Below, one piece after another: positions 1 through 8,117 of a stretch of 23,263 nucleotides of DNA. The DNA is from JALONO01 sp038209965 (GTDB lineage Bacteria; Bacteroidota; Bacteroidia; Cytophagales; Thermoflexibacteraceae). The notes under the pieces are model-generated. The model did not search any database. It was not told the DNA's origin and saw only the letters and a list, made by a program, of their open reading frames with translations. Positions within the stretch are counted from its first letter, which is position 1. Each line of letters opens with the position of its first letter. The stretch spans positions 1-23,263 of the forward strand of contig JBBQXF010000072.1 in the NCBI GenBank assembly GCA_038209965.1. The letters are read 5' to 3'. The position numbers and the translations under genes were made by a program.

Positions 1-1720
1 ACCAGTCGAGGTCAATGCCCGAGGCATCTTCCATGGTGCGGAAAAAATCACTGGGGGTGGGGTGCTTGAACATCCACCGGCGCGAATACTCGCGGAAGGC
101 ATGGTCGAACAGTTCGCGGCCCATGATGGTCTCGCGCAAAATGCTCAAGCCCGTCGCCGTTTTGGCGTAGGCATTGGCCCCCAAGTTTTGAACCGACTCG
201 GAGTTGGTCATGATCGGTTCCAAAATATTGGGGTCGGCTTTCATATAGTCCACAATTTTGTGCGGCGCACCCCGGCCTGAGGGATAGGCGCGATCCCACT
301 CCTGTTCGGACATGAACTGAAGGAAGGTGTTCAATCCTTCGTCCATCCAAGTCCACTGGCGTTCATCCGAATTAACGATCATGGGGAAGAAATTGTGCCC
401 CACTTCGTGGATAATGACCGAGATCATCCCGTATTTGATCCGGTCGGAATAAGTTCCATCGGTATCGGGGCGGCCATAGTTGAAACAGATCATGGGGTAT
501 TCCATCCCGTTGGCCGCTTCCACCGAAATGGCCACTGGGTAGGGGTAATCGAAAGAGTAGCGGGAATAGGTGCGCAGCGTATGGGCCACCGCTTCGGTGG
601 AATATTGGCCCCAGAGTGGGTTGGCTTCTTTGGGATAATAAGACATGGCCATTACCGTTTTGCCAGCAATGTTGACCCCAATGGCATCCCAGATCAGCTT
701 GCGCGAACTGGTAAAGGCAAAGTCGCGCACGTTTTGGGCTGCGTAGATCCACGTCTTTTTGTCCTTGGCTTTGGTTTTCTCTTTCTGGGTGGCTTCGTCT
801 TGGGTCACTATCACCACTGGTTTTTTCGCGGTTTTGGCTTGTTCAAAACGGCTCAATTCGGTCTTGGTCAGCACTTGGGCATAATTTTGGCACTCGCCCG
901 TTGCCCCGATAATGTGATCGGCGGGCACAGTGATGGCCACTTTGTAATTGCCAAAGGGCAGGGTAAACTCGCCCGAGCCCAAGAACTGTTTGTGCTGCCA
1001 GCCATTGTAGTCGTCGTAAACAGCCATCCGGGGGAACCATTGGGTAATGGAATAGAGCCAGTTGCCGTCACCCGCGAAAAGCTCACATCCCCCGCGTGAA
1101 CCAGCTTGGAGGGCGGGGTTGTTGCGGTCGTTGATGTTGTATTCCCAGCCAATGCCCAGCTTCTGGACTTGGCCCTTGGTCAATGGCTTGGGCAGGTCTA
1201 CGCGCATCATCGTTTTGACAATGGTGTATTTCAGGTCTTTGCCAGTGGCGGGGTCGCGCACATATTGGATCTTGTGGCCTCCGTCAAAGCTCCGGTCAAA
1301 CATGCCGTTCATCTGGCTGGTGCTCATCCGGTCGGTCAATTTGCTGGTCGACGTCTTGTAGGTGTCAGAATTTTTATCTAAGATGTTCTGGTCCAACTGA
1401 ACCCAAACGTAGGTTAGTGGATCGGGTGAACTGTTGAGATAAGTGATCACCTCTTGGCCAATGATGCGCTGCTTTTCGTCATCCAACTCTACTTTGATGT
1501 CATAATCGGCGCGGTTTTGCCAGTAGTTGTACCCTGGCGCGCCCGAAGCCGTGCGAAATGAGTTGGCCGTGGGCAGTTCGCTGCCCAACTGGGCAAACTT
1601 CTGGGCGGCCTTGTTCACATAAGCTGGTTCTTTTTTGGCGGGATAACCTTGGCCCGGTTGGGCTTGTGCACTCATGCAAGCACACAGCACCACAAACAAT
1701 AGACTAAAGAAACGATTCAT
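1..1720 (-). CDS. Secreted M1-family metallopeptidase (5' part, runs off the left edge)
   Basis: An open frame on the minus strand runs from ATG at 1720 to position 1, giving about 573 visible residues without a stop. The N-terminus has a signal peptide (MNRFFSLLFVVLCACMSAQA). A GMEYP motif, corresponding to the GxMEN exopeptidase motif of M1 enzymes, lies near 480-510. The zinc site HEVGH occupies residues 438-442, and a second glutamate in WMDEG at residue 461 gives the HExxH-X18-E spacing of gluzincins. The enzyme is expected to remove N-terminal residues from peptides outside the cytoplasm, probably in the periplasm. The C-terminal domain lies outside the window. The other ORFs here are shadows of this frame. 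Family confidence is high; the substrate is unknown. Confidence 0.95.
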   Translation of the reverse strand, partial: MNRFFSLLFVVLCACMSAQAQPGQGYPAKKEPAYVNKAAQKFAQLGSELPTANSFRTASGAPGYNYWQNRADYDIKVELDDEKQRIIGQEVITYLNSSPDPLTYVWVQLDQNILDKNSDTYKTSTSKLTDRMSTSQMNGMFDRSFDGGHKIQYVRDPATGKDLKYTIVKTMMRVDLPKPLTKGQVQKLGIGWEYNINDRNNPALQAGSRGGCELFAGDGNWLYSITQWFPRMAVYDDYNGWQHKQFLGSGEFTLPFGNYKVAITVPADHIIGATGECQNYAQVLTKTELSRFEQAKTAKKPVVIVTQDEATQKEKTKAKDKKTWIYAAQNVRDFAFTSSRKLIWDAIGVNIAGKTVMAMSYYPKEANPLWGQYSTEAVAHTLRTYSRYSFDYPYPVAISVEAANGMEYPMICFNYGRPDTDGTYSDRIKYGMISVIIHEVGHNFFPMIVNSDERQWTWMDEGLNTFLQFMSEQEWDRAYPSGRGAPHKIVDYMKADPNILEPIMTNSESVQNLGANAYAKTATGLSILRETIMGRELFDHAFREYSRRWMFKHPTPSDFFRTMEDASGIDLDW

Positions 1721-1745
1721 GCAGTTGACTGGATTTGAAGTAAGC

Positions 1746-1774
1746 CAAATAGATACTTAAAACGATTTAACAAA
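1746..1774 (-). promoter_or_regulatory. Possible Bacteroidota-type promoter of the M1 peptidase gene
   Basis: Read on the minus strand, TTTG (1774-1771) is followed after 17 bases by TCTATTTG (1753-1746). This is one mismatch from the Bacteroidota -7 consensus TAnnTTTG. It lies 26 bases upstream of the ATG at 1720. The spacing is slightly shorter than the usual 19-21, so this is a suggestion only. Nothing else is recognisable in 1721-1915. Confidence 0.3.
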
Positions 1775-1915
1775 AAGTGAAGGAGACAAGGAGTTGCCCA
1801 GCCCACGTAACTTAATATTGAGCCCTAAAGTTAACAATATCTGTTCATTGCTTGTGAGCAAGGCCCAAAATTGGCCGAAAAGGGGAAGAAACGTCCTCTG
1901 TTTTGGCGGGGAACT

Positions 1916-3394
1916 TCATTTTTTGTCAGCCTCCACCGTGGAAACCAGTTCTCCCTTGCGCCATTTTTCGGTGCGGAGCAATTTGCTCTGTGCATCGTAA
2001 TAGACCCAAGTCCCCGTTTTGCGGTCGTTGAGCTGGGCACCACTGCTGGCTAGTTTGCCATTTTCGTGGTAGTATTTCACCAAGCCATTGATCTTGCCCA
2101 TTTTATAGGAAAATTCTTCTTTCGGGTTTCCGTTCCCGTAGAAATACTTTTGGTTCCCCGCCAAATTCCCATTGCTGAACAGTTCCTCGGCGGCCAATTT
2201 GCCATTGGCGTGCCAAGAGGATCGGGAACCGTTCACTTTGCCCATCACGTATTGCTCTTTGCGTTTTAGCTGACCGTTGGGGTGGTAATAGCTCCATTCG
2301 CCCACGGGATTGCCATTTTTTAGCTCTTTTTCCAGTTCGGGCTTGCCATTTTCGTAGTAGAGTTTGCTCTTTAGCTCCCGCTCTTGGTCGCGGTAAACGA
2401 TCACTTCCTTGGTATTGCCGTTCTCGTGGTAGTAGGTATTGGTCCCATTCTTTTTTCCTTTGGCATAATTGAGTTCATACCAAGTTTTGCCGCTGTCGTA
2501 ATAGCCGCGCACTTTGCCGTCCAGTACGGCCCCCAGCACGGCTTCGGCCCCCATGTTGGGCCGCGACAGAAAGCCGGTCCGCTCGCGCATCAGAATGGAA
2601 CCTTCCATGGTTTTATTGCCATTAGAGGCATATTTGGTGAACACATTGTAACGGTTGTTGTCTTTCAAGATCTCGGTCTGCAATTGTCCGTTGCGGTACC
2701 AAGTGCGGATCGTGTCGGGCGACATCACCCCATTGCGGTAGTAAATCTGGCTCTCGGCCACGCCATTGTCATAGTAGGCCAGGGCTTGGCCATGCTGGAC
2801 GTGATCCACATACCGGGTAGTGTTTTTGAGCACCCCGCTTGTATAATACTCGCTCATGATCCCATTGAGCGAATCGTTGCGGAACACGGCCTTTGATTTG
2901 AGCTTTTGATCAGGGAAATAGGTATAAAAAGTATCTTGGAGAAAATTGTTGCGGTACATGCCCTTTTGGATCGCCTGCCCTTGGAGATCAAATGCCCGCA
3001 CTTCGCCCTCGCGCCGATCGTCCACGTAGGCGTACTCAATCTTGATCCGGCCATTTTCGTAATATTCCACTTGCTGGCCCTGCTTGCGGCCACCCACAAA
3101 ACTGGTAATGCTCTCTTGGGCCCCGTTTTCATAAAATTGTTTGAAAGCGCCCGTCATATTACCTCCCACAAATTTACCCGTCACCTTGACCTTGCCACTG
3201 CGAAAGAAACGTTTGTAATCGCCCTCGATCACCTCTTTGCCACCGTTATTGATGACAAAATACTCTTCTTTGACCGGAGTGGCCAGTGAATCGGACTCAT
3301 TGATGGAGCCGTAGCGGGTTTGGACTTTTTTTTGACCAACGACCACCAAGAGGGGCAACAAGGCCAAGTAAAGGAGAAGGGCAAATTTCTTCAT
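1916..3394 (-). CDS. Secreted MORN_2-repeat protein (YwqK-like)
   Basis: 492 residues from ATG at 3394, chosen because it begins a clear signal peptide (MKKFALLLYLALLPLLVVVG); an alternative ATG at 3403 adds three residues. After the signal peptide nearly the whole protein consists of about 17 degenerate repeats of roughly 23 residues built on an aromatic-aromatic-x-x-G pattern, such as EYYENGRI, AYYDNGVA, SYYHPNGQL and KYYHENGKL. This is the MORN_2 pattern often annotated as 'toxin-antitoxin system YwqK family antitoxin'. That label should not be taken literally here: there is no toxin partner next to it and the protein is exported. The repeats probably form an elongated beta sheet at the envelope, but the ligand is unknown. 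The gene stands alone. Confidence 0.9.
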   Translation of the reverse strand: MKKFALLLYLALLPLLVVVGQKKVQTRYGSINESDSLATPVKEEYFVINNGGKEVIEGDYKRFFRSGKVKVTGKFVGGNMTGAFKQFYENGAQESITSFVGGRKQGQQVEYYENGRIKIEYAYVDDRREGEVRAFDLQGQAIQKGMYRNNFLQDTFYTYFPDQKLKSKAVFRNDSLNGIMSEYYTSGVLKNTTRYVDHVQHGQALAYYDNGVAESQIYYRNGVMSPDTIRTWYRNGQLQTEILKDNNRYNVFTKYASNGNKTMEGSILMRERTGFLSRPNMGAEAVLGAVLDGKVRGYYDSGKTWYELNYAKGKKNGTNTYYHENGNTKEVIVYRDQERELKSKLYYENGKPELEKELKNGNPVGEWSYYHPNGQLKRKEQYVMGKVNGSRSSWHANGKLAAEELFSNGNLAGNQKYFYGNGNPKEEFSYKMGKINGLVKYYHENGKLASSGAQLNDRKTGTWVYYDAQSKLLRTEKWRKGELVSTVEADKK

Positions 3395-3403
3395 GGTGTG
3401 CAT

Positions 3404-3789
3404 TTTTGATACTGGAAAAATGGAATACAAGCTCCCTATCTTACATAAAAAATAATGCCACAAACCACCCTTTGCCCGGGCAATGGGCAAACAAAAGGCC
3501 ACAACGGTGGCGGAAGGTGCCGTCCATTGAGCTCGGCTTGGGGATCGCGCTTCTGTCATGAACAGAATCACCAATTTTTTTGGATTTTTCCCAAGCAGAA
3601 CCGGTGAACGGTTGCCGCCCGCGTCCCAGTTGCCCAGTTTGGCGCAATACCTTACGCCAGCCTACCGGGACAACCGGTTTTGTTTTGACCTACTGTAAAC
3701 ATTATCGGGTCATCAACTGAATCGTCAAAACCATCTTGGTGCAGGCCAACAAAAAAGGCTCCCATGGCGATGAGAACCTTTTTGACCAG
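3404..3789. other. Intergenic stretch with no supported gene
   Basis: 386 bases between the MORN protein start and the tRNA cluster. ORFs here lack protein-like composition. A 12-base perfect palindrome TTGCCCGGGCAA lies at 3472-3483, close upstream of the MORN gene. It could be an operator but there is no other support. No clear terminator is seen for the tRNA transcript that should run into this stretch. Confidence 0.5.
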
Positions 3790-3862
3790 TGATCCCGCTG
3801 GGACTCGAACCCAGGACCCATACATTAAAAGTGTATTGCTCTACCAGCTGAGCTACGGAATC
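3790..3862 (-). tRNA. tRNA-Lys(TTT), copy 1
   Basis: The minus strand folds into a 73-nt tRNA. The acceptor stem GATTCCG/CGGGATC has one T-G pair, and the D arm reads GCTCAGCTGGTAGAGC. The anticodon loop CTTTTAA gives anticodon TTT, the T arm is CTGGGTTCGAGTCCCAG, and the discriminator is A. CCA is not encoded. It is identical to the copy at 3981-4053. Confidence 0.97.
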
Positions 3863-3877
3863 ATTTACTCCCAAAAG

Positions 3878-3961
3878 TGCGCACGAGAAGACTCGAACTT
3901 CCACAGGGTTACCCCCACCACCCCCTCAAGATGGCGTGTCTACCAGTTTCACCACGTGCGC
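3878..3961 (-). tRNA. tRNA-Leu(GAG)
   Basis: 84-nt class II tRNA on the minus strand. The acceptor stem GCGCACG/CGTGCGC is fully paired. The anticodon stem CCATC/GGTGG contains T-G pairing and encloses loop TTGAGGG, giving anticodon GAG. A long variable arm and a T arm with TTCGAGT follow. It lies between the two identical tRNA-Lys genes with 15-19 base spacers, so the three are probably processed from one transcript. CCA is not encoded. Confidence 0.95.
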
Positions 3962-3980
3962 TATCAATGAACTTTATTGG

Positions 3981-4053
3981 TGATCCCGCTGGGACTCGAA
4001 CCCAGGACCCATACATTAAAAGTGTATTGCTCTACCAGCTGAGCTACGGAATC
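3981..4053 (-). tRNA. tRNA-Lys(TTT), copy 2
   Basis: 73 nt on the minus strand, identical in sequence to 3790-3862 and with the same TTT anticodon. It is the first tRNA of the presumed Lys-Leu-Lys transcript. It lies 74 bases upstream of, and divergent from, the BatE-like gene at 4128. Confidence 0.97.
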
Positions 4054-4127
4054 AAGACTATTATTTGTAAATTTGAGGGCCATCCCCCCTTATTTGCGGA
4101 TGCGAAATTATCAACTCTTGAAATTAA

Positions 4128-4874
4128 ATGCAACGCTTTCTCTTAAATATTACTGTATTCTTTTTGGTGAGCTTCGCAGCTGCTCCGCAACTAGTTCAGG
4201 CTCAAGGTAATGAACAATTGCTGGCTTCGGCCGATGCGCTCTATGAACAACAAAAGTTTGTCGAAGCGTTCAATATCTATGAAAAATTGTTTTCGAAGGC
4301 CAAACTTTTCTCTCCCCAAATGCTCACCAAGATGGCTTTCATCCGTGAGGGCACGGGCGATTATGCCAACGCGTTGTATTACCTCAGTGTGCTGTATGCC
4401 CAGGATCCCGACCCAAAAATTTTCGCAAAAATCTCGGAATTGGCCGAGAAGTATAAGCTCCAAGGTTACCAACCCAATGACATTGAGTACTTGATCTATA
4501 ATTTCCGGTATTACTTGGGCGCGTTTTTGCTCGCTTTCACCGTCCTCATGCTGGCCCTGCTCATCTTCCTGTTCAAGATCAAACGCAAAGGCCGGGAAGT
4601 GCTGTACCCCTGTATTGCCATTAGCGTGGGCCTTGCCGTGTTCTTCTACATTTACAACTATGAGCTTCAGCGGCAAAAAGGGATTGTCAAATCGGACAAA
4701 GTTTTTTTGATGAACGCCCCTTCGGCGGCTGGCGAACTGGTGAGCATGGTCGAGAAAGGCAACTGCCTGCCCATTGTAGGAAGCAACGATATTTGGTACA
4801 AGGTTCGGTGGGCCGAAAACGACGGGTTCAAAGAGGGGTACGTGCGGAGCGCAAACTTATTGATCGTCGACTGA
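4128..4874 (+). CDS. BatE-like TPR and SH3-domain inner-membrane protein
   Basis: 248 residues. A signal-like segment covers residues 1-25. TPR-like helices follow at about 28-105 (LYEQQKFVEAFNIYEKLF and DYANALYYLSVLY are typical TPR helices). Two membrane helices lie near 129-149 and 158-175. The C-terminal part (about 184-246) looks like a bacterial SH3 domain (VFLMNAPSAAGELV..., WYKVRW, GYVR). This order matches BatE-type proteins of Bacteroidota aerotolerance loci. The other bat genes and MoxR are not adjacent here, so the name is only by architecture. The topology suggests the SH3 domain binds a cell-wall or protein ligand outside the cytoplasm. The HAD phosphatase starts 8 bases downstream, probably in the same transcript. 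Confidence 0.8.
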   Translation: MQRFLLNITVFFLVSFAAAPQLVQAQGNEQLLASADALYEQQKFVEAFNIYEKLFSKAKLFSPQMLTKMAFIREGTGDYANALYYLSVLYAQDPDPKIFAKISELAEKYKLQGYQPNDIEYLIYNFRYYLGAFLLAFTVLMLALLIFLFKIKRKGREVLYPCIAISVGLAVFFYIYNYELQRQKGIVKSDKVFLMNAPSAAGELVSMVEKGNCLPIVGSNDIWYKVRWAENDGFKEGYVRSANLLIVD

Positions 4875-4882
4875 TCTTGGGG

Positions 4883-5440
4883 ATGAACATCACTTTATCG
4901 TCAAGGAGCGCCTTGTTTTTGGATCGGGACGGGGTCATCAACCGCCGGATCGTGGGCGATTACGTCAAGCATGTATCCGACTTTGTTTTTTTGCCCCAAG
5001 TACGCGAAGTGCTCACCGAGCTTCGGCCCGCCTTTAGTCGGGTGGTGGTGGTGACCAACCAGCAGGGGATTGGCAAAGGGCTGATGAGCCACGAAGATCT
5101 GGCGGCCCTCCACCAGTTTATGCTGTCCTACCTCAATGCACAGGTCACCGTGATCGACCAAGTGTACTATTGCCCCGATCTGGCAGTGGCCAACAGCCCC
5201 GACCGCAAGCCCGCACCCGGCATGGCCTTCCGGGCCTTGGCCGACTATCCAGCCATTGATTTGGCCACTTCGCTCATGATTGGGGACAGTGCCAGCGATC
5301 TGGCCTTTGGCCGCCGCGCAGGAATGCAAACCATCTTCTTTGGCAATGGGGACGATGAAGGCGAAATTGTCCAAGGCCGGTGCCGCGATTGGGCCGATTT
5401 GGCCACCCAATGGCCGCACCGGGCGCAGGCCGCTCATTGA
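4883..5440 (+). CDS. HAD-IIIA family phosphatase (GmhB/HisB-N-like)
   Basis: 185 residues from ATG at 4883, chosen over the longer upstream frame because it sits just after the preceding stop and leads directly into the first HAD motif. Motif I is DRDGVIN (Asp14, Asp16), motif II is VTNQQG (Thr58), motif III is RKPAPGM (Lys109), and motif IV is MIGDSASD (134-139). This is the pattern of D-glycero-D-manno-heptose-1,7-bisphosphate 7-phosphatase and histidinol-phosphatase relatives. In those enzymes a Cys-x-His/Cys-x-Cys loop binds zinc between motifs II and III. Here only one cysteine (Cys97) remains in that stretch, so the zinc site is probably absent and the substrate is uncertain. No other heptose genes are in the window. 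Confidence 0.85.
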   Translation: MNITLSSRSALFLDRDGVINRRIVGDYVKHVSDFVFLPQVREVLTELRPAFSRVVVVTNQQGIGKGLMSHEDLAALHQFMLSYLNAQVTVIDQVYYCPDLAVANSPDRKPAPGMAFRALADYPAIDLATSLMIGDSASDLAFGRRAGMQTIFFGNGDDEGEIVQGRCRDWADLATQWPHRAQAAH

Positions 5441-6017
5441 TGGCCCAAGCAAAGTAATTTAAAACTCATGTTGCGCAAACGTTTGAAGCGCTGTAATATA
5501 TGATGGAGAATAAGGTAGTCATGGTATCAAAAAAATCTTAAATAGATGACACCCTTTCAGGGTTTGAGCTGGGACTAGCAATTTATCTAAAATCATTGCA
5601 TCCCATCGGATTTTCAGCGATTTGCGTAACCTTAACTAAAAATCATAAACACCTGATTTTCAATTGTTTAAACACAAATTAAGTCAAATTTTCTCCGGCG
5701 CAAAGTCTCCCAACCAGTAAAACGCCCAGCTGGAGAACCAAGACCGCCCGGCCCGCGATGATGTGGGCGGCTTAGGCGTGAACCCTCGCGCGGCAAGCCC
5801 CGATCCAGTCTCGATTTTGCCCTCGATGCCCAAATCCAGGCAGCGATCACTAAGCTGAAGCCGCAGAGCGATCGATCGGTAAGCCTAAGCCGCATTTGCG
5901 AAGGCGATCTGGCAAAAATGCTTTTGCGCTTTTCCCAGAATTTTCTGGGCTGCCCATCAACATTGCCGCAAAAATTCGCGTTCTTTGAACAGTGAATGGC
6001 CATTAACCGCCCCAACT
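5441..6017. other. 577-base gap with no supported intact gene
   Basis: The first 230 bases are AT-rich and contain a small hairpin ACCCT-TTC-AGGGT near 5549-5561. From about 5690 the DNA becomes GC-rich. A perfect inverted repeat CCCAGAA-TT-TTCTGGG lies at 5934-5949, and a pair of imperfect direct repeats (AAGCTGAAGCCGCAG / AAGCCTAAGCCGCAT) lies at 5852-5866 and 5881-5895. Two frames on opposite strands stay open here without homology I can name. In many Bacteroidota an RDD-family gene sits near spoIIM-type genes; none is visible here. Confidence 0.45.
5762..5995 (+). pseudogene. Possible decayed coding fragment
   Basis: From just after a TGA at 5759 to the TGA at 5993 the plus strand is open for 77 codons with no early ATG, GTG or TTG. 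The second half reads like a helical protein (SLSRICEGDLAKMLLRFSQ at the core) with codon use like its neighbours. An antisense frame is also open over this interval (6015-5668 on the minus strand, ATG at 6015, 115 codons), so the true coding strand, if any, is unclear. I do not recognise the family. It may be the tail of a deleted gene or plain chance. Confidence 0.25.
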
Positions 6018-7112
6018 ATGCGCGAAGCTGCTTTTGTCAGAAAAAACTTGTACCGCTGGAAGATTTTTGAACATATTATCCAAACGGGCCGCATTACCGA
6101 AGAAACCAGACTTAAGCCGGGGAGATCATTTGCGCTGCCCAATCACAGCGTGCCGGATCACTTGGACAAATTTAGCGACTTGGAGAATACCCAAAGGGCC
6201 GATCCTGATACGTTGGCCGAGATGTTTATCCAGTTGGCCGATGATCTGTCCTATTCGCGCACTTTCTATCCCGACAGTAAAACCACCGTCTACTTGAACA
6301 ACATGGCCACCGCCATCCACCAAGACATTTACAAGAACAAAAAAGAAAATTCGTCCCGGCTGATTACTTTCTGGACCCACGAAATGCCCCTCCTGTTCCA
6401 CAGTGCCCATTGTCAGTTGCTGCTCGCTTTCGGGGTGTTTGCGTTGGCGGTGCTGATCGGGGCGGTGTCCACTTTGCACGATGCAGATTTTCCCCGCCTG
6501 ATCTTGGGCGACGGCTACGTCAACATGACCTTGGAGAACATCCGCAAGGGCGACCCCATGGCGGTGTACAAATCACATGGCCAGATCGATATGTTTTTTG
6601 CCATCACCTACAACAACATCATGGTGGGCTTCAAAACCTTTGTGGCCGGGGTATTGTCTTCCATCGGCACTTTGTACATTTTGGTAGAGAATGGAATCAT
6701 GTTGGGTGCGTTCCAGACTTTTTTTTACAACGAAGGGCTGCTGCTCACCTCGTTCCTCACTGTGTGGATCCACGGGACATTGGAAATTTCGGTGATCATC
6801 ATTGCTGGGGCCGCTGGTTTTGTGATGGGCAACAGTATTTTGTTTCCCAGTACTTACTCCCGCCTCGCCGCCTTTCAGATGGGGGCCAAGCGCGGGCTGA
6901 AAATCGTGGTCGGCACTGTGCCCATTTTCATCCTGGCGGGTTTTTTGGAAAGTTTCGTGACTAGGCTCACCGATATGCCCATTGCCCTCAAATGCCTGAT
7001 CATTGGGGGATCAGCCACTTTTATCATTTGGTATTATGTGGTGTACCCCATCCGGTTGGCCCGGCGCAACCATTACAACCAAGAAAAGGAACTGGGCGAA
7101 GCCATTGGCTAA
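6018..7112 (+). CDS. Stage II sporulation protein M (SpoIIM)-like membrane protein
   Basis: 364 residues from ATG at 6018, where the start MREAAFVRKN matches the usual N-terminus of Bacteroidota SpoIIM-like proteins; the longer frame from 5985 is not needed. A soluble N-terminal part (about 1-125) is followed by several membrane helices: 133-151, about 200-222, 240-275, 296-312 and 322-345. The conserved segment VWIHGTLEISVIII lies at about 249-262. These bacteria do not sporulate, so the name reflects family only. Such genes usually sit with RDD, DUF4129, DUF4350, MoxR-ATPase and DUF58 genes in an envelope-related cluster. The next gene starts 38 bases downstream on the same strand. Confidence 0.9.
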   Translation: MREAAFVRKNLYRWKIFEHIIQTGRITEETRLKPGRSFALPNHSVPDHLDKFSDLENTQRADPDTLAEMFIQLADDLSYSRTFYPDSKTTVYLNNMATAIHQDIYKNKKENSSRLITFWTHEMPLLFHSAHCQLLLAFGVFALAVLIGAVSTLHDADFPRLILGDGYVNMTLENIRKGDPMAVYKSHGQIDMFFAITYNNIMVGFKTFVAGVLSSIGTLYILVENGIMLGAFQTFFYNEGLLLTSFLTVWIHGTLEISVIIIAGAAGFVMGNSILFPSTYSRLAAFQMGAKRGLKIVVGTVPIFILAGFLESFVTRLTDMPIALKCLIIGGSATFIIWYYVVYPIRLARRNHYNQEKELGEAIG

Positions 7113-7150
7113 CGCAGCAGTGATTGAGGAAAACCAAAACCAGCCCAGCA

Positions 7151-8098
7151 ATGCGCAGTGTGCCCAAACTAGAATTTCTCAAAATCCGCGATTTTAGCCA
7201 ACGGTTGAACGCTACTTTTGAGTTTGTCCGCCAAAACTTCGTGCCCTTGGTCAAATGCTTGGCCATCATCGTTACCCCGTTGCTGGCTTTATCGGCCGCT
7301 GGCCTGGCCCTGATCGCCAACCAAGATGGGAGCTCGCTGACCGACCTCGGCACCAACCCAATGTCCCTGCTGTTTTCCCCCAAAGCTGGCATTTTGTTGG
7401 GTACGATGTTCATGCTGGTGTATGCCGTGATGAGCTTGGTGGTGTACAGCTACGTCAAACTTTATACGACTATCCCGGACAAATCTGCTTTTTCGGTGGA
7501 TGAAGTCGTGAAAGAAGCCCGCAAACACGTTTTTAAAATACTGTTTTCGTGGGTGGCCATCGTGTTTATCCTAGCCCTGCTGCCGCTACTGGTGGCTGCC
7601 GCCTATTTTGTGACCTATAGTGCCGGCCTGACCTTTTTTCTGGGCTTTGTTGCGTTTTTTCCGGTGGCCTACGTCAGCATTCCGCTTTGGAACTTCTTGG
7701 TACTTGCCCAACTAATGGAAAACCTAAGTTTTGTGGGGGCATTCAAACGGGCCTTTGCGGTTGTCAGGGAAAATTGGTGGCCCTGCTTGGGATTTAACCT
7801 AATCCTTGCCCTATTGCAAAGTATGATTGGTTACTTGTTTTATCTGCCGTTGGCCATTTATTGGATCTACATCTACTTCACTACCTTGGATTGGGCCGCC
7901 GCCGAAGCCAACCCGGGCATCAGTGCGGCACTCACTGTTTTTTATTATTTGGGGAGCTATCTGTTGCAATTCATCTCGTTGACCGGCAATACTTTCCAAT
8001 ATTATCAATTGGTCGAAGAGCATGATTCGGTGGGCCTTTCGGCCCGTATCGCCCTCATTGGGCAGCCCGTTGCGCTAGATTGGGATGAAGATTATTGA
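7151..8098 (+). CDS. Six-TM integral membrane protein of unknown function
   Basis: 315 residues from ATG at 7151, preferred over a TTG at 7124 that gives no better N-terminus. About six hydrophobic segments are evident. The first lies in VKCLAIIVTPLLALSAAGLA, and others in GTMFMLVYAVMSLVVYSYV, WVAIVFILALLPLLVAAA, FFLGFVAFFPVAYVSI, LPLAIYWIYIYF and LTVFYYLGSYLLQFISL. The overall look resembles the membrane domains annotated as 'DUF4013' or 'glycerophosphoryl diester phosphodiesterase membrane domain', without catalytic residues. It lies between the SpoIIM-like and DUF4129 genes, as in related Bacteroidota clusters, so the product probably acts in the same membrane assembly. Function is unknown. 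Confidence 0.85.
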   Translation: MRSVPKLEFLKIRDFSQRLNATFEFVRQNFVPLVKCLAIIVTPLLALSAAGLALIANQDGSSLTDLGTNPMSLLFSPKAGILLGTMFMLVYAVMSLVVYSYVKLYTTIPDKSAFSVDEVVKEARKHVFKILFSWVAIVFILALLPLLVAAAYFVTYSAGLTFFLGFVAFFPVAYVSIPLWNFLVLAQLMENLSFVGAFKRAFAVVRENWWPCLGFNLILALLQSMIGYLFYLPLAIYWIYIYFTTLDWAAAEANPGISAALTVFYYLGSYLLQFISLTGNTFQYYQLVEEHDSVGLSARIALIGQPVALDWDEDY

Positions 8099-8117
8099 GC
8101 TTGTTTTAATTCCATGT

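Noticed and set aside
395..1099. Plus-strand 234-residue ORF
   Set aside because: It is antisense to the M1 peptidase frame, which carries HEVGH and the second zinc glutamate; the plus-strand product has no domain and an odd His/Gly-rich make-up.
1916..3394. CRISPR-like or satellite repeat
   Set aside because: Repetition is at protein level (MORN_2 units); the DNA copies differ too much, with no constant repeat or unique spacers.
3764..4146. Plus-strand ORFs containing DPAGTRTQDPYIKSV twice
   Set aside because: These are antisense translations of the two identical tRNA-Lys genes, a common false annotation.
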